A DNA stretch of 64,000 nucleotides from Chengkuizengella sediminis (GCF_010078385.1 NZ_SIJC01000007.1:124001-188000); one strand, 5' to 3'; shown: positions 27,838 to 37,299, counted from the first letter of the stretch. Program-made: numbers and translations. The notes: generated by a model from the sequence alone, not told the origin.

Positions 27838-27900
27838 ATAAAAAATTAGCGAAATTGAGAAGACATCAATTTGTTTTATTAAATATATTTTTTGTTTAAA
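27838..27900 (+). pseudogene. Remnant of a tandem duplicate of the preceding membrane protein gene
   Basis: The translated stretch KKLAKLRRHQFVLLNIFFV aligns with EKLVKLRKHQFILNN near the start of the gene at 27228, and about 36 of 42 nucleotides agree. There is no start codon or RBS and a stop follows at once, so this is a decayed duplicate. Confidence 0.5.
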
Positions 27901-28046
27901 GAATTCTCGACCTAAGTCTAGGTAACAACATAGTCTAAGGTCTATTTAGCGTGTAATAAAAATGGTTTAAAGTAACATTTAGGAAAATAAAACATATCTC
28001 AATTAAGAGGTACTGTCTAATTAAGTTACTTAATGAGGTGAGGAAA

Positions 28047-28895
28047 ATGAATGATCAAATTAGATCGTTTAGAAATGAAAAAATATTGTTATCTACAGGG
28101 ATGGCTGGTTTTATTACGGGTTTGTTTTGTTTCATTTATATTGTTTATCAGGGTGGTTCAATTGTCCCTCCAGAAGGTGACATCTTTAAAGCAATTTCTT
28201 TTAATTTTGCGATTGGCTTATTTGCATTCACAACCGCTTTCCTTATGCCTTTTGTTAACTTTTCAAAGGGAAAGGGTAATATCTTTCGATTTTCAGTTTT
28301 GATCACATTTCTAATTGCAATATTTATTGAGACATTTCAGAATATGAGAGGTATTGATCCAAGATTTACATCTAGCACTGAGCCTTTGGATCAAATAGTG
28401 GGGTCTATGTTTGGGTTGGATGCAATGTTGATTATATTGACATATTTATTTTTTACATGGCAAGTATTTCGTCCTAGTACTCTACGGTTTTCACCAAACT
28501 TGGGTTTAGGTATTCGTTATGGCATGTTATCAACCTTAGTTTCTTTTGCAGCAGGAATCTGGATCTCAACATTATCCAGTCGATATACTGGGATAGATGG
28601 CAATATTATTTGGCTTCATGGATTAGGTTTTCATGGTGTTCAGCTTATTCCCTTCATGGTGTGGTTACTTGGAAAAAGCAGGATTCATGATCAGAAGAGT
28701 TTGATCCATGTGACAGGTATACTATGGTTGATTATAATTCTATCCATTGGAGTTCAAACCTATGTTAGTCAGTCTATTTTTGAGTTGTCCCCTATTATGA
28801 TTACTGCATATATTTCGACTATATTGTGTTTCATTTTGATCAGTTATGTGTTATATCATGTTCTACAGGTGAAAAAGGATGTTGACTTCAAGTAG
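28047..28895 (+). CDS. Hypothetical polytopic membrane protein
   Basis: This 282 aa protein has about eight hydrophobic segments, for example TGMAGFITGLFCFIYIVYQG at the start and MITAYISTILCFILISYVLY at the end. I start it at ATG 28047 because AGGTGAGG precedes it; the GTG at 28038 overlaps that site. A motif WLHGLGFHGVQLIPF lies in the middle. No family recognised. Confidence 0.7.
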   Translation: MNDQIRSFRNEKILLSTGMAGFITGLFCFIYIVYQGGSIVPPEGDIFKAISFNFAIGLFAFTTAFLMPFVNFSKGKGNIFRFSVLITFLIAIFIETFQNMRGIDPRFTSSTEPLDQIVGSMFGLDAMLIILTYLFFTWQVFRPSTLRFSPNLGLGIRYGMLSTLVSFAAGIWISTLSSRYTGIDGNIIWLHGLGFHGVQLIPFMVWLLGKSRIHDQKSLIHVTGILWLIIILSIGVQTYVSQSIFELSPIMITAYISTILCFILISYVLYHVLQVKKDVDFK

Positions 28896-28951
28896 GTGGT
28901 TTGAGTTGAATTCATCATCCCATTTATTTTCCGTACAGTTTCAAATGTGGG

Positions 28952-29154
28952 AAAATAGCGGGATTTAATGGTCTTATATCTTGTTTTTCAAACCTTCTGA
29001 ACAAAATAGCGGGAACCAGTGGTCTTATTTGATGGATATTTATCAAATTAATGCAAAATAAAGCGAAAATCAACTAAATAAGGTCATTAATTACCGTTAA
29101 TTTTTAATTTTGGTTAAATTCTAACTAATAAGACCACCAAATACCGTTATTTTT
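28952..29154. repeat. Four copies of a 26-bp intergenic repeat, two direct and two inverted
   Basis: The 366-bp gap at 28896-29261 has no gene. It holds copies at 28952-28977 and 29003-29028 (plus, 22 of 26 identical) and degenerate reverse copies near 29079-29104 and 29128-29154. The common core is AAAATARCGG, a variable 6-8 bp, then TGGTCTTAT. Opposed copies can fold into long hairpins. It looks like a small Bacillales-type intergenic repeat rather than a coding remnant. Confidence 0.7.
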
Positions 29155-29261
29155 AATTGCTTCCTCAGCTTGGCTGTAAACAAACTTCTAAACCTCTTTA
29201 TTTTTGATTTTAAAGTTCATTGTTTTTAATATTGGATTTTTCAATGTAGATATCAGCTGTG

Positions 29262-30179
29262 TTACCAAGGAACAGGATCAGCTTTAAGTTCTTTTTCCCA
29301 GAATGTTTGTAGTTGTTGTTTCATTTCACTGCTCATTTTTTGATTACTAGCGGTTAGATTATCAAATAACTGTTGTTCATTTTTTACACCAGGTATCACT
29401 GTAGATACTGCATCATAAGAAAGAATAAATCTTAAAGCAGCCTGTACCATGTTTTGGTCTACGTCAGTGACATAATCAATTTGATTTAACAGCTCAAATC
29501 TACGATTAATGACCTCTTCAGACCATCTGCTTCGAATTCCCTTAAACTGACTGTTTGCATTGTACTTTCCGGATAACCAGCCTGAATCAAGTGGAACTTT
29601 GGCAATAATACCAACACCCTTTTCTTTTGCCATTGGAAATGCTGCGGCCGTCTCTTGATGAAAAATATTAAACAATACCTCTAATACTTGGCTGTTAGTA
29701 TTATGTATAATCTCTAACATTTCTCTGCTAGAATCAACAGAAGCTCCATAAGCTCTTATTTTCCCTTCTATTTTTAATTTTTCCAGTTCTAAATAGATAG
29801 GACTCTCTCCATTTAAAAATTCAAAAGGTGGATTATGTAATAAGATCGTATCGATATAATCAGATTGTAACCTTTTTAAACTTGTTTCTAGTGAAGTTTT
29901 TAATTGGGTCGGGCTGAAATCTTTACCAACCTTCGTATTTACCACAACTTGATCTCTTTTACCTGAAAAAGCCTTTCCTAATAATTCCTCACTCTTTCCT
30001 CCACCGTAATTTGGAGCTGTATCAAAAAAATTGCATCCTTGATCTAGAGCAGAATGAACTAAATAAATGGCTTCTTTCTCAGACATGTTTCCCCAGTCTT
30101 TTGCATTTCCTAATTGCCATGCACCAAAACCAACTTCTGAAACCTTAATACCTGTACTGCCTAATATCCTAGTTTCCAT
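29262..30179 (-). CDS. Aldo/keto reductase
   Basis: This 305 aa NADPH-dependent (beta/alpha)8 oxidoreductase carries the AKR catalytic tetrad. Asp and Tyr are in CNFFDTAPNYGGGKSEELLG, Lys in VVNTKVG and His in TILLHNPPFE. The cofactor loop is in AVSTVIPGVKNEQQL. It starts at ATG 30179 behind AAGGAAGG. It stands next to an MBL hydrolase and an Lrp-type regulator but shares no obvious pathway with them. Substrate not predictable. Confidence 0.9.
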   Translation of the reverse strand: METRILGSTGIKVSEVGFGAWQLGNAKDWGNMSEKEAIYLVHSALDQGCNFFDTAPNYGGGKSEELLGKAFSGKRDQVVVNTKVGKDFSPTQLKTSLETSLKRLQSDYIDTILLHNPPFEFLNGESPIYLELEKLKIEGKIRAYGASVDSSREMLEIIHNTNSQVLEVLFNIFHQETAAAFPMAKEKGVGIIAKVPLDSGWLSGKYNANSQFKGIRSRWSEEVINRRFELLNQIDYVTDVDQNMVQAALRFILSYDAVSTVIPGVKNEQQLFDNLTASNQKMSSEMKQQLQTFWEKELKADPVPW

Positions 30180-30273
30180 ATCATAAATACCTTCCTTCTA
30201 TGTTATATGAAGAATTTTAACACAGATATTGAGGTTCCGCCTTCATCATCTCACCACAGTAATTAGTTCTCTA

Positions 30274-31032
30274 TTAAAAAGAAATTATTTCTCCATCATC
30301 GGGTACTAATATATTGTTGGAAAGTCCCTTTCCTTCAATGAAACGTTTTAACTCTTTTCTTGTTAGTAAAGCGTGGTTAATAGCCTCCATATGGGAAACA
30401 ATAATAGTTGATTGCTGAGCCTCCATGTAAGTTTGATGTATATCTTCTTTTGTCATAATAATAGGATCGCCTTGAAGAAATTGTGCACCACCTCCATTCA
30501 CAATAATCACATCTGGATTATAAGTGTTAATGGCATCTTGAACATCACTACACCAAATTGTATCTCCTGCAATATAAAGAGTCTTTTCATCGATATGTTT
30601 AAAAACTACTCCCGAGACTTCCCCCATTATTTCCCCTATTTGACCTATCCCGTGTTTTCCATCTGTTTTAGACAAGCTTATTTCTCCAAATATGGAGATA
30701 TTAGTTAAAGAATCTACGTTTTGAAATCCTTCTTTTTTTATTGTTTCAGCTTCTATTTCAGATTGCGCAAAAATTATAATATCTTTAGGTAAAATCTCAA
30801 TAGCTGCGGAATCAAAATGATCTGGGTGTAAGTGAGTTACAATTACAGCATCCACTTTGATTATTTCTTCAACTGGAACTGGTAAACCTACTGTTGGATT
30901 ACGTTTGTCTTGATTCGGAGTGTTTGGATATGGTGGATAAGTGCCCTTTTTTGCTAAAAATGGATCAATTAAAAATTTCTTACCAGCATAGTTTAAAACC
31001 ATCGTTGCATTTCTTATTTGTCTAATATTCAT
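30274..31032 (-). CDS. MBL-fold metal-dependent hydrolase
   Basis: This 252 aa metallo-beta-lactamase-fold protein has the metal motif VIVTHLHPDHFDSA (HxHxDH, about residue 65). A later metal Asp lies in LYIAGDTIWCSD and His in IIVSHMEAINHAL. It opens with MNIRQIRNATMVLNYAGKKF, typical of the UPF0173-like/L-ascorbate lactonase-like branch. ATG 31032 has GGGGAAG upstream. It is divergent from the Lrp-type regulator at 31153, which may control it. Substrate unknown. Confidence 0.85.
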   Translation of the reverse strand: MNIRQIRNATMVLNYAGKKFLIDPFLAKKGTYPPYPNTPNQDKRNPTVGLPVPVEEIIKVDAVIVTHLHPDHFDSAAIEILPKDIIIFAQSEIEAETIKKEGFQNVDSLTNISIFGEISLSKTDGKHGIGQIGEIMGEVSGVVFKHIDEKTLYIAGDTIWCSDVQDAINTYNPDVIIVNGGGAQFLQGDPIIMTKEDIHQTYMEAQQSTIIVSHMEAINHALLTRKELKRFIEGKGLSNNILVPDDGEIISF

Positions 31033-31152
31033 TCTATCTTCCCCTTTTCAATGACTTTCCATTATATGATAATATTTAGATAAGGAAGGTGTACATATAT
31101 AAAATCAAGGATATTTGATTAAATACTTGATTTATGAAAGAGGTTGTTATTT

Positions 31153-31569
31153 ATGATAGATAATACGGATGAAAAAATCCTTGAAGAGTTATTAAAGAAT
31201 GGTCGTATTACAATGAAGGAGTTAGGAGAAAAAGTTCATTTAACGGGTCAGGCTACAGCTTCTAGAGTGGTTAAATTAGAGGAAGAAGGTGTAATAGAGG
31301 GGTATACGATTAATCTAAATCAAGGAAAATCAGGATATTCTATCCATTCATTTATAAATATTTTTACAAAAAATCCTTCTCATAAAGCCTTTTTATCATT
31401 TGCTGAAGAAAAACAAAAGTATATCTTGAATCATTTCAAAATTACTGGAGAAAGCTGTTATCTTTTAGAGTGTAGGTTTCCATCAAATGATGAACTGGAT
31501 CAATTTTTAACCGAATTAAACATACATGCTAATTATAAATTGGCTATTGTGATAAATAAGAAAAACTAA
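31153..31569 (+). CDS. Lrp/AsnC-family transcriptional regulator
   Basis: This regulator is about 138 aa long. I start it at ATG 31153, 9 nt after GAAAGAGG; the TTG at 31144 abuts the RBS. The winged helix DEKILEELLKNGRITMKELG, with recognition helix TGQATASRVVKLEEEGVI, is at residues 5-50. A RAM-type sensor domain with FKITGESCYLLECRF follows. It probably senses a small molecule and regulates its divergent neighbour, the MBL hydrolase. Confidence 0.85.
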   Translation: MIDNTDEKILEELLKNGRITMKELGEKVHLTGQATASRVVKLEEEGVIEGYTINLNQGKSGYSIHSFINIFTKNPSHKAFLSFAEEKQKYILNHFKITGESCYLLECRFPSNDELDQFLTELNIHANYKLAIVINKKN

Positions 31570-31590
31570 ATAAGTACTGTTCGATAAGTG

Positions 31591-31622
31591 GGAAACCAAG
31601 AAATTGGTTTCCTATTTTTCTT
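31591..31622 (+). terminator. Intrinsic terminator after the Lrp-type regulator
   Basis: The arms GGAAACCAA and TTGGTTTCC (9 bp, perfect) flank the loop GAAA and are followed by TATTTTTCTTTT. Confidence 0.85.
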
Positions 31623-31746
31623 TTAAAACAAACTGTAACTCTTTTGTAACCCACAGTACTGGTATGTAATATATGATTTAAATATAAGAAAAAAACTTAA
31701 TCTATCTTCGAAATCAAATAACTCATAAACACAGGGAGAGGTTCAA

Positions 31747-32868
31747 ATGAAAAAAAATGCAATGATGATCACATTAGCAGGAACTTTATTAGTTGGAGGT
31801 ACGTTCCAAACTAGTTTAGCAAATTCTAATTCATTACAAGAATCAGAAATCACATCAGAAATAAACTTTATTCAGAACTTAGAACAAGCAGTAACGATAA
31901 AAGATCATGATTTATCTTTTGAAAAAGAGGAGATAGCAGTTAATGCCGTTCTACCAGAAATTCAAGGTTTAAAAGACGTGCACTTTCAAGGTGAAATCAA
32001 TGAGAAAATTAAAATGATGTTTGAAGAGAAAATAGAAGAATTAGAAAAGGATGCAATAGAGCATGCACAAGAAGCCAAAGAAAGTGGGTGGAATTTTCAT
32101 AAATATTCATTAGATATGAGTTATGATATGAAAATTGCTGGAGATTTAGTTTCTATTGTGATTGGAACAAGTACTTATACAGGGGGGGCAAATGCAACTA
32201 CTATTGTAGATTCGGTAAATATAGTAAATCAATCCGAAGCGAAAGAAGTAAGTATTACAGAATTAATGGAAAAAGATAAAATCAATGAATTGATTCTAGC
32301 AGAAATTAATAAAAATCCAGATCAATATTTCACACCAGGTGATCTTGGTTTCCAAACAGTTAAGGAGGATCAAGCCTATTACATTGATAGAGAAGAAGTA
32401 GTTTTAATTTTTGATGAGTATGAAATTGCTCCTGGAGTTGCGGGTACACCGTATATTTTCATCCCATTTGTTAATGAAAGAATGGATCATAAGTATAGTA
32501 AAGATGTATCTCCATCTGAAGAGATATTTGTAGTCACTAACGGAGAAGTACAAAGCTTTACTCAAGAACCTATCATTAAGAACAATACAACGATGGTTCC
32601 TCTTAGAGGAATATTTGAAGTGTTGGGTGCAGGTGTGGAGTGGGATCAAACAACAAAAACAGTGAAAGCCAACAAAAATGACACTGAAATCTTATTAACG
32701 ATCGGTGATAATGTGGCCAATGTGAATGGCAAATCTATCATTTTACAACATCCTTCTATAGTTCTAAATGGCTCAACAATGGTTCCTCTTCGATTTGTTA
32801 GCGAAGCACTTGGTGCCAGCGTGGATTGGAATCAAGAAACAAAAATAGTGACAATTAAGACAAATTAA
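31747..32868 (+). CDS. Secreted protein with DUF4163/DUF3298 and copper-amine-oxidase-like stalk domain
   Basis: This 373 aa exported protein begins with a signal peptide, MKKNAMMITLAGTLLVGG, with probable cleavage after SLAN. The middle (about residues 60-255) resembles the DUF4163/DUF3298 pair found in RsiV and PdaC: SMDYDMKIAGD-like strands, GGANATTIVDSVNI, YYIDREEVVLIFDEYEIAPG. The C-terminal third has two copies of the stalk motif, MVPLRGIFEVLGAGVEWDQ and MVPLRFVSEALGASVDWNQ. Such proteins sit in the Gram-positive cell wall. Specific function unknown, possibly binding lysozyme-like ligands or glycan. Confidence 0.8.
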   Translation: MKKNAMMITLAGTLLVGGTFQTSLANSNSLQESEITSEINFIQNLEQAVTIKDHDLSFEKEEIAVNAVLPEIQGLKDVHFQGEINEKIKMMFEEKIEELEKDAIEHAQEAKESGWNFHKYSLDMSYDMKIAGDLVSIVIGTSTYTGGANATTIVDSVNIVNQSEAKEVSITELMEKDKINELILAEINKNPDQYFTPGDLGFQTVKEDQAYYIDREEVVLIFDEYEIAPGVAGTPYIFIPFVNERMDHKYSKDVSPSEEIFVVTNGEVQSFTQEPIIKNNTTMVPLRGIFEVLGAGVEWDQTTKTVKANKNDTEILLTIGDNVANVNGKSIILQHPSIVLNGSTMVPLRFVSEALGASVDWNQETKIVTIKTN

Positions 32869-32948
32869 TATTTATAGTATAGTTAGAATGAAGCAATGAA
32901 ATAATAAGAAAATCATATAGGCCAACTTTGGAGATTGAGTGATGTAAA

Positions 32949-34187
32949 TTGTTAAAAATATTTAAAAATACCAGCATGATATATATAGTTTTGATTATAC
33001 TTTCTGGATGTAATGTGCTTGAGTCACCTACTTCTCTTATAAAACCACCTAAGTTAGGGCAGGATCAAGCAGCCTTAATGAATGCCGTACAAGCAGTTTT
33101 GCCTGCAGGAGTGAAACTGCTTAGTCCAGTTGAAAAAGGTGATGCATCTCCTTTTTCGCTCATAGATTTAGATCGGGATCATAAGGATGAAGCCGTTATT
33201 TTTTATTATGATGCTGTAAAAAATACAGGGATAAAAGGTTTGATTTTTATAGAGAAAAATGGGATTTGGCATTTGGATCAAACCTTTTCAGGTTTAGGTA
33301 TCGAGCTATTTGATTTACAGTTTGCTGATGTTACAGGAGATGAGAAGTTAGAGATTATAGCAGGTTATGCAAATGGTGTCTTAGAAAAAGGTTTGAATAT
33401 TTATGAATGGCAGCAAGGGAGTATTAAGACATTATTTGATACTGCCTATTCTCAATTTGCTGTGGATGATTTAAATCAGGATGGATTAAAGGAAATAACA
33501 ATCTTGTTAGTTAATCGAGGGGTTTCAGCAGTCGTAACTACGTATCTCTATAGTCAAAATGAATTTATAGCTCTTGATCCAATGTTATTAGATGAATTCG
33601 GGAGTTATGAAAATGTCATCTCAGGTTTTGTGACAAATGAAAGACGAGGGCTGGTATTGGATATTCAAGTAGGGGCTCATGCTGCTTATACTGAAGTTTT
33701 ATTATTAGAAAATAATCAACTTCAAAAAGCTTCTGAGGAAATGGAGAATTTAACTTGGAAAGACTATCCCGTACATAGTGAAGATGTAGATTTGGATGGG
33801 ATCATTGAAATTGGTAAATTAATTCGTCCTGTTGGATTTGAAAATGAATCCTATGCATCTACCCCATATATTACGGGGTACTATCAGTGGAGTGATAACG
33901 ATGAGTTGAAATTAAAAGTACAAAGATTTTATGAGTATCAAAAAGGATTTTATTTTGAATTTCCTAAGGAATGGAATAACTTATTAACGATCGAGAGATC
34001 TGATGATGAACAGGAAATATCCTTTGTAACCATAAACGGAGGGGAATTAATTTTTGATGTGATCTCTGTGCCTGTGGAGGAGTGGAAATCAAATGAGAAT
34101 ACATTTGAATTAGGTCGGACAAATGAATATGTATTTGCCATGAGTGTAGATAACTCAGAGTTATACACCTATTTTCACCTTCTATAA
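32949..34187 (+). CDS. Lipoprotein with FG-GAP/VCBS-like repeats
   Basis: This 412 aa lipoprotein starts at TTG 32949 and has a lipobox ILSGC at residues 17-21. The mature part contains repeated Asp-rich calcium-type loops: DLDRDHKDEAVIFYY, DVTGDEKLEIIAGYANG, DLNQDGLKEITILLVN and DVDLDGIIEIGKLI. These are typical of FG-GAP/VCBS propeller blades. It lies 78 bp before a two-component pair in the same direction, which suggests an accessory sensor or target of that system. That link is inference from position. Confidence 0.8.
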   Translation: MLKIFKNTSMIYIVLIILSGCNVLESPTSLIKPPKLGQDQAALMNAVQAVLPAGVKLLSPVEKGDASPFSLIDLDRDHKDEAVIFYYDAVKNTGIKGLIFIEKNGIWHLDQTFSGLGIELFDLQFADVTGDEKLEIIAGYANGVLEKGLNIYEWQQGSIKTLFDTAYSQFAVDDLNQDGLKEITILLVNRGVSAVVTTYLYSQNEFIALDPMLLDEFGSYENVISGFVTNERRGLVLDIQVGAHAAYTEVLLLENNQLQKASEEMENLTWKDYPVHSEDVDLDGIIEIGKLIRPVGFENESYASTPYITGYYQWSDNDELKLKVQRFYEYQKGFYFEFPKEWNNLLTIERSDDEQEISFVTINGGELIFDVISVPVEEWKSNENTFELGRTNEYVFAMSVDNSELYTYFHLL

Positions 34188-34265
34188 TTTTAAAAATAAA
34201 CATTAAAATTACACTTCACTATTGTGGGATTAAGTAAGTGATAATTGAAAAGGTGAGAGGGTTAT

Positions 34266-34955
34266 ATGAGAACGGTACTAGTATTGGAAGATGAAATGAG
34301 TATACGCAGTTTTATCACGCTAAATTTAGAGAGAAATGGTTATAAAGTGATCGAAGCGGAAACAGGAGAACAAGCATTAGAACTATTTTTAGAACACAAA
34401 ATAGATATTGCATTATTGGATGTCATGTTGCCTGGAATGGATGGGTTTGAAGTCTGTCAAAAAATGAGAGAAATGAATGAGCGAATTGGAATTATCATGT
34501 TAACCGCTAGGGTACAAGAGGTGGATAGAGTTCATGGATTGATGTCTGGAGCGGATGATTATATTAACAAACCCTTTGTACCCTCAGAGTTAATGGCAAG
34601 AATCTACTCCTTAATAAGAAGGATGAATGTCTCTTCGGATGAACAATATAATAATAATAAAGAGTTAATCACTTTATTTCCTAATGAGAAAAGAATCAAA
34701 AGAGGAGAACGAATGATTGATTTGACCCCAACAGAGTTTATGATATTAAAGCTTTTGAGAGAACAGAATGGGCAAGCTGTAAGTAGAAATGATTTATTAG
34801 ATGAAGTTTGGGGACTTGATTATCCAGGGGATCCTAAAATAGTGGATGTGAATATGAGAAGGCTTCGTCAAAAAATAGAAGACAATCCCTCAGAACCAAA
34901 ATGGATTCAAACGGTATGGGGTTATGGATATAAATGGACAGGTGATACGCCATGA
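34266..34955 (+). CDS. OmpR/PhoB-family response regulator
   Basis: This 229 aa regulator has a receiver domain with the acidic pocket LEDE (about residues 7-9), the phospho-acceptor Asp52 in ALLDVMLPGMDG, Thr in MLTAR and Lys in YINKPF. The C-terminal winged helix (about 130-227) contains LTPTEFMILKLL and VDVNMRRLRQKIEDNPSEPK. AGGTGAGAGG precedes ATG 34266. It overlaps the histidine kinase gene by 4 bp. Confidence 0.93.
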   Translation: MRTVLVLEDEMSIRSFITLNLERNGYKVIEAETGEQALELFLEHKIDIALLDVMLPGMDGFEVCQKMREMNERIGIIMLTARVQEVDRVHGLMSGADDYINKPFVPSELMARIYSLIRRMNVSSDEQYNNNKELITLFPNEKRIKRGERMIDLTPTEFMILKLLREQNGQAVSRNDLLDEVWGLDYPGDPKIVDVNMRRLRQKIEDNPSEPKWIQTVWGYGYKWTGDTP

Positions 34956-36343
34956 ATGGCATAAAAAGAAAAATCGTCATGAATTTTATGTTTATCATAT
35001 TATTGACGATTTTACTGCTGTTAGGTGTGTTTTTTTCTGTGGTTTATAATTATTATTATAATGGCGTTTCGAATGCACTAATGAATCATGCACATACAAC
35101 AGCTTCGTTTGCAAACCGATATATGACTCTTTCTCTTAGTAATATCGAACAAAACTTATCACAAATTAAAGAGAATTTTGCGCACGATCAAGCAGAATTG
35201 CAAATTTTAAATACAGACGGTAATATCCTAATAACAACTAGTGGATTCAACATTAATGAAACTGTGGATACGGATGATATAAGGAAGGCATTACAAGGGG
35301 AGAATGGGATTTGGAGAGGAGTTAACAAAAGTACAAACGAAAAAATCATGTCTGTCTCTACTCCGATTTTAGTGGATGGAAAAATAACCATAGTTGCAAG
35401 ATATATGACTTCACTTGAACAAATCGATCAAAAAATAAAAAATACAATGATTTTTAGTATAGGTATTGGTCTTATCGTAATGCTGATCGTTTTAATAATA
35501 AGTTATAAATTAGCCTCCAATATATCTACCCCCATTAAAAACATCACTGAAGCTTCACGTAAAATTGCTAGAGGAAGATATGATATCAAGTTAAACGAAA
35601 ATGATCGGGATGAGATCGGTATTCTTTCTAAAAACTTTAATGAGATGGCAGTTGAAATTAAAAAAACAGAACAGTTAAAAAATGAATTTATATCTTCGAT
35701 GTCTCACGAATTGAGAACACCACTTACAGGCATTAAAGGTTGGAGTGATACACTTCTAACAGGCGATCAAGATAACAAGGAAGAGACAGAGCGAGGATTA
35801 AAGATTATCAATAAAGAAGCGGATCGTTTAATGGGATTAGTAGAAGAATTATTAGATTTCTCTAGATTAGAAGCCTATAACTTGAATTTATCCATTTCAA
35901 AATTTTCAATAACTCAATTGCTTGATGAAGTTATTTTGCAAATGAGTATAAAAGCCGAGCGAAAAGGAATTCTAATCAATTTTAATCATAAGGAATATAT
36001 TGAAATTAATGCTGATAAAAACCGCTTAAAACAGGTGTTTATTAATTTACTTGATAATGCCATAAAGTTTTCCAATATTGACGATTCAATTGAAATTACA
36101 GTAGAAGATAATAACTATAATGAAATTAAAGTATGTGTCAAGGACCATGGAATTGGGATTGAGGAGGACAAACTAGAACAGATTACAGAAAAGTTTTATC
36201 AAGTAAATGCGAATAAAGAAGGAACAGGAATAGGACTAGCTGTAGTAAAACAACTTGTCCAGCTCCATAAGGGACAGCTTTCTATAATAAGCGAGTGGAA
36301 TAGGGGGACGGAGGTTGCTGTCATATTACCAAAAGAGGTTTAA
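34952..36343 (+). CDS. Two-component sensor histidine kinase
   Basis: This 463 aa membrane kinase has helix 1 (FMFIILLTILLLLGVFFSVV), an extracellular sensor domain of about 130 residues, helix 2 (IGIGLIVMLIVLIISY), and a HAMP linker (SNISTPIKNITEASRKIARG). A HisKA domain follows with the phospho-accepting His252 in SSMSHELRTPLTGIKGW, and then an ATPase domain with N box LLDNAIKFSN, VKDHGIGIE and GTGIGLAVVKQL. It is paired with the response regulator at 34266. The stimulus is unknown; the upstream lipoprotein may take part. Confidence 0.93.
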   Translation: MNGIKRKIVMNFMFIILLTILLLLGVFFSVVYNYYYNGVSNALMNHAHTTASFANRYMTLSLSNIEQNLSQIKENFAHDQAELQILNTDGNILITTSGFNINETVDTDDIRKALQGENGIWRGVNKSTNEKIMSVSTPILVDGKITIVARYMTSLEQIDQKIKNTMIFSIGIGLIVMLIVLIISYKLASNISTPIKNITEASRKIARGRYDIKLNENDRDEIGILSKNFNEMAVEIKKTEQLKNEFISSMSHELRTPLTGIKGWSDTLLTGDQDNKEETERGLKIINKEADRLMGLVEELLDFSRLEAYNLNLSISKFSITQLLDEVILQMSIKAERKGILINFNHKEYIEINADKNRLKQVFINLLDNAIKFSNIDDSIEITVEDNNYNEIKVCVKDHGIGIEEDKLEQITEKFYQVNANKEGTGIGLAVVKQLVQLHKGQLSIISEWNRGTEVAVILPKEV

Positions 36344-36470
36344 GAGGCAGACAATTTTCTCATCATCTCACTTCCACGAATGCTGCCTTCAATATATTTT
36401 ACAAAGGAAAATTGACAAACTCCTCCAGAAGGAATAAAGCGGCTAAGTAAAATAATACTGCTCCACCAAA
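36343..36470 (-). pseudogene. Probable gene remnant (C-terminal fragment)
   Basis: Read on the minus strand, the region translates as a coding-like stretch including SRFIPSGGVCQFSFVKYIEG and ending at a TAA that abuts the kinase stop codon. No start codon or RBS fits and I cannot name the family. The 287-bp gap 36344-36630 otherwise holds only the promoter of the TPR gene. Confidence 0.3.
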
Positions 36471-36538
36471 GTGAAGGAAAATAAGACAAAGTGGCTTAGT
36501 ACTATTCATCTAATTTTTAGTGCAATTCATTACCTTTG

Positions 36539-36567
36539 TTTGCTGCAGGAAATTTCGCTGGTATAAT
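36539..36567 (+). promoter_or_regulatory. Extended -10 promoter before the TPR gene
   Basis: TGGTATAAT (extended -10, TATAAT at 36562-36567) is preceded at 17 bp by TTTGCT, a weak -35. It lies about 65 bp before the TPR gene start. Confidence 0.5.
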
Positions 36568-36630
36568 ACAATAATAATGAGTTGTTCTCATACATTAAAT
36601 TATAATCCAGAACATGGTGGGTGTTTTTTT

Positions 36631-37299
36631 ATGACGAAATTTATTGGTTTTATTTTATTGTGGCAAATCCTTGGAAATCCATTTATAGCTTTACTCGTGA
36701 TTTTTATCATTTTATATTTTTTAGACAGACGTTTTTTGGGGTTCTTTCCTAGCCTAACAAAACCTTTTAAACGTATGAGAAAAATATCAAATTTAAGACA
36801 GCAGATTAGACTGAACCCTAATGATGTCTCTTCTAGATATGAATTAGCTAGTCTACTGATGGAAAAGAAAAAGTATACTGAAGCAAATCAGATTCTTATT
36901 GAGATCCTCCCTCGCATGGATCAAGATTCAAATGTGTTGTGCGATCTTGGTTTGACACATCTTAAGATGGGCAACATTCCAGAAGGAGAAAAATATATAT
37001 TAGAAGGACTAGAAATAAATCCTAGAACGGGGTATGGACAGCCGTATCTAGAGTTAGCTAAAGTTTTTATTCAAAGTGATCGTGATAAAACTTTTCAATA
37101 TTTACAGGAATTTCGCGGCATTCACTCTTCTTCCTGTGAATCCTATTATTTATTAGGAAAACTTTATGAACAAAGTGGAAGAAAGGAAGAAGCTAAGGAG
37201 GCTTTTAAAGAAGTTACAGAAATTTATAAATCATTACCTAAATATATGAAACGTCATGAAAGAAAATGGGCGATTCGCAGCAGACTTAAATCTAAGTAA
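36631..37299 (+). CDS. Membrane-anchored tetratricopeptide-repeat protein
   Basis: This 222 aa protein starts at ATG 36631, with GGTGGGTG upstream; the open frame extends 37 codons further up across its own promoter. Residues 1-30 form a hydrophobic anchor (FIGFILLWQILGNPFIALLV). Three to four TPR units follow, for example PNDVSSRYELASLLMEKKKY and SNVLCDLGLTHLKMGNIPEG. It likely scaffolds other proteins at the membrane. Partners unknown. A strong terminator follows. Confidence 0.8.
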   Translation: MTKFIGFILLWQILGNPFIALLVIFIILYFLDRRFLGFFPSLTKPFKRMRKISNLRQQIRLNPNDVSSRYELASLLMEKKKYTEANQILIEILPRMDQDSNVLCDLGLTHLKMGNIPEGEKYILEGLEINPRTGYGQPYLELAKVFIQSDRDKTFQYLQEFRGIHSSSCESYYLLGKLYEQSGRKEEAKEAFKEVTEIYKSLPKYMKRHERKWAIRSRLKSK

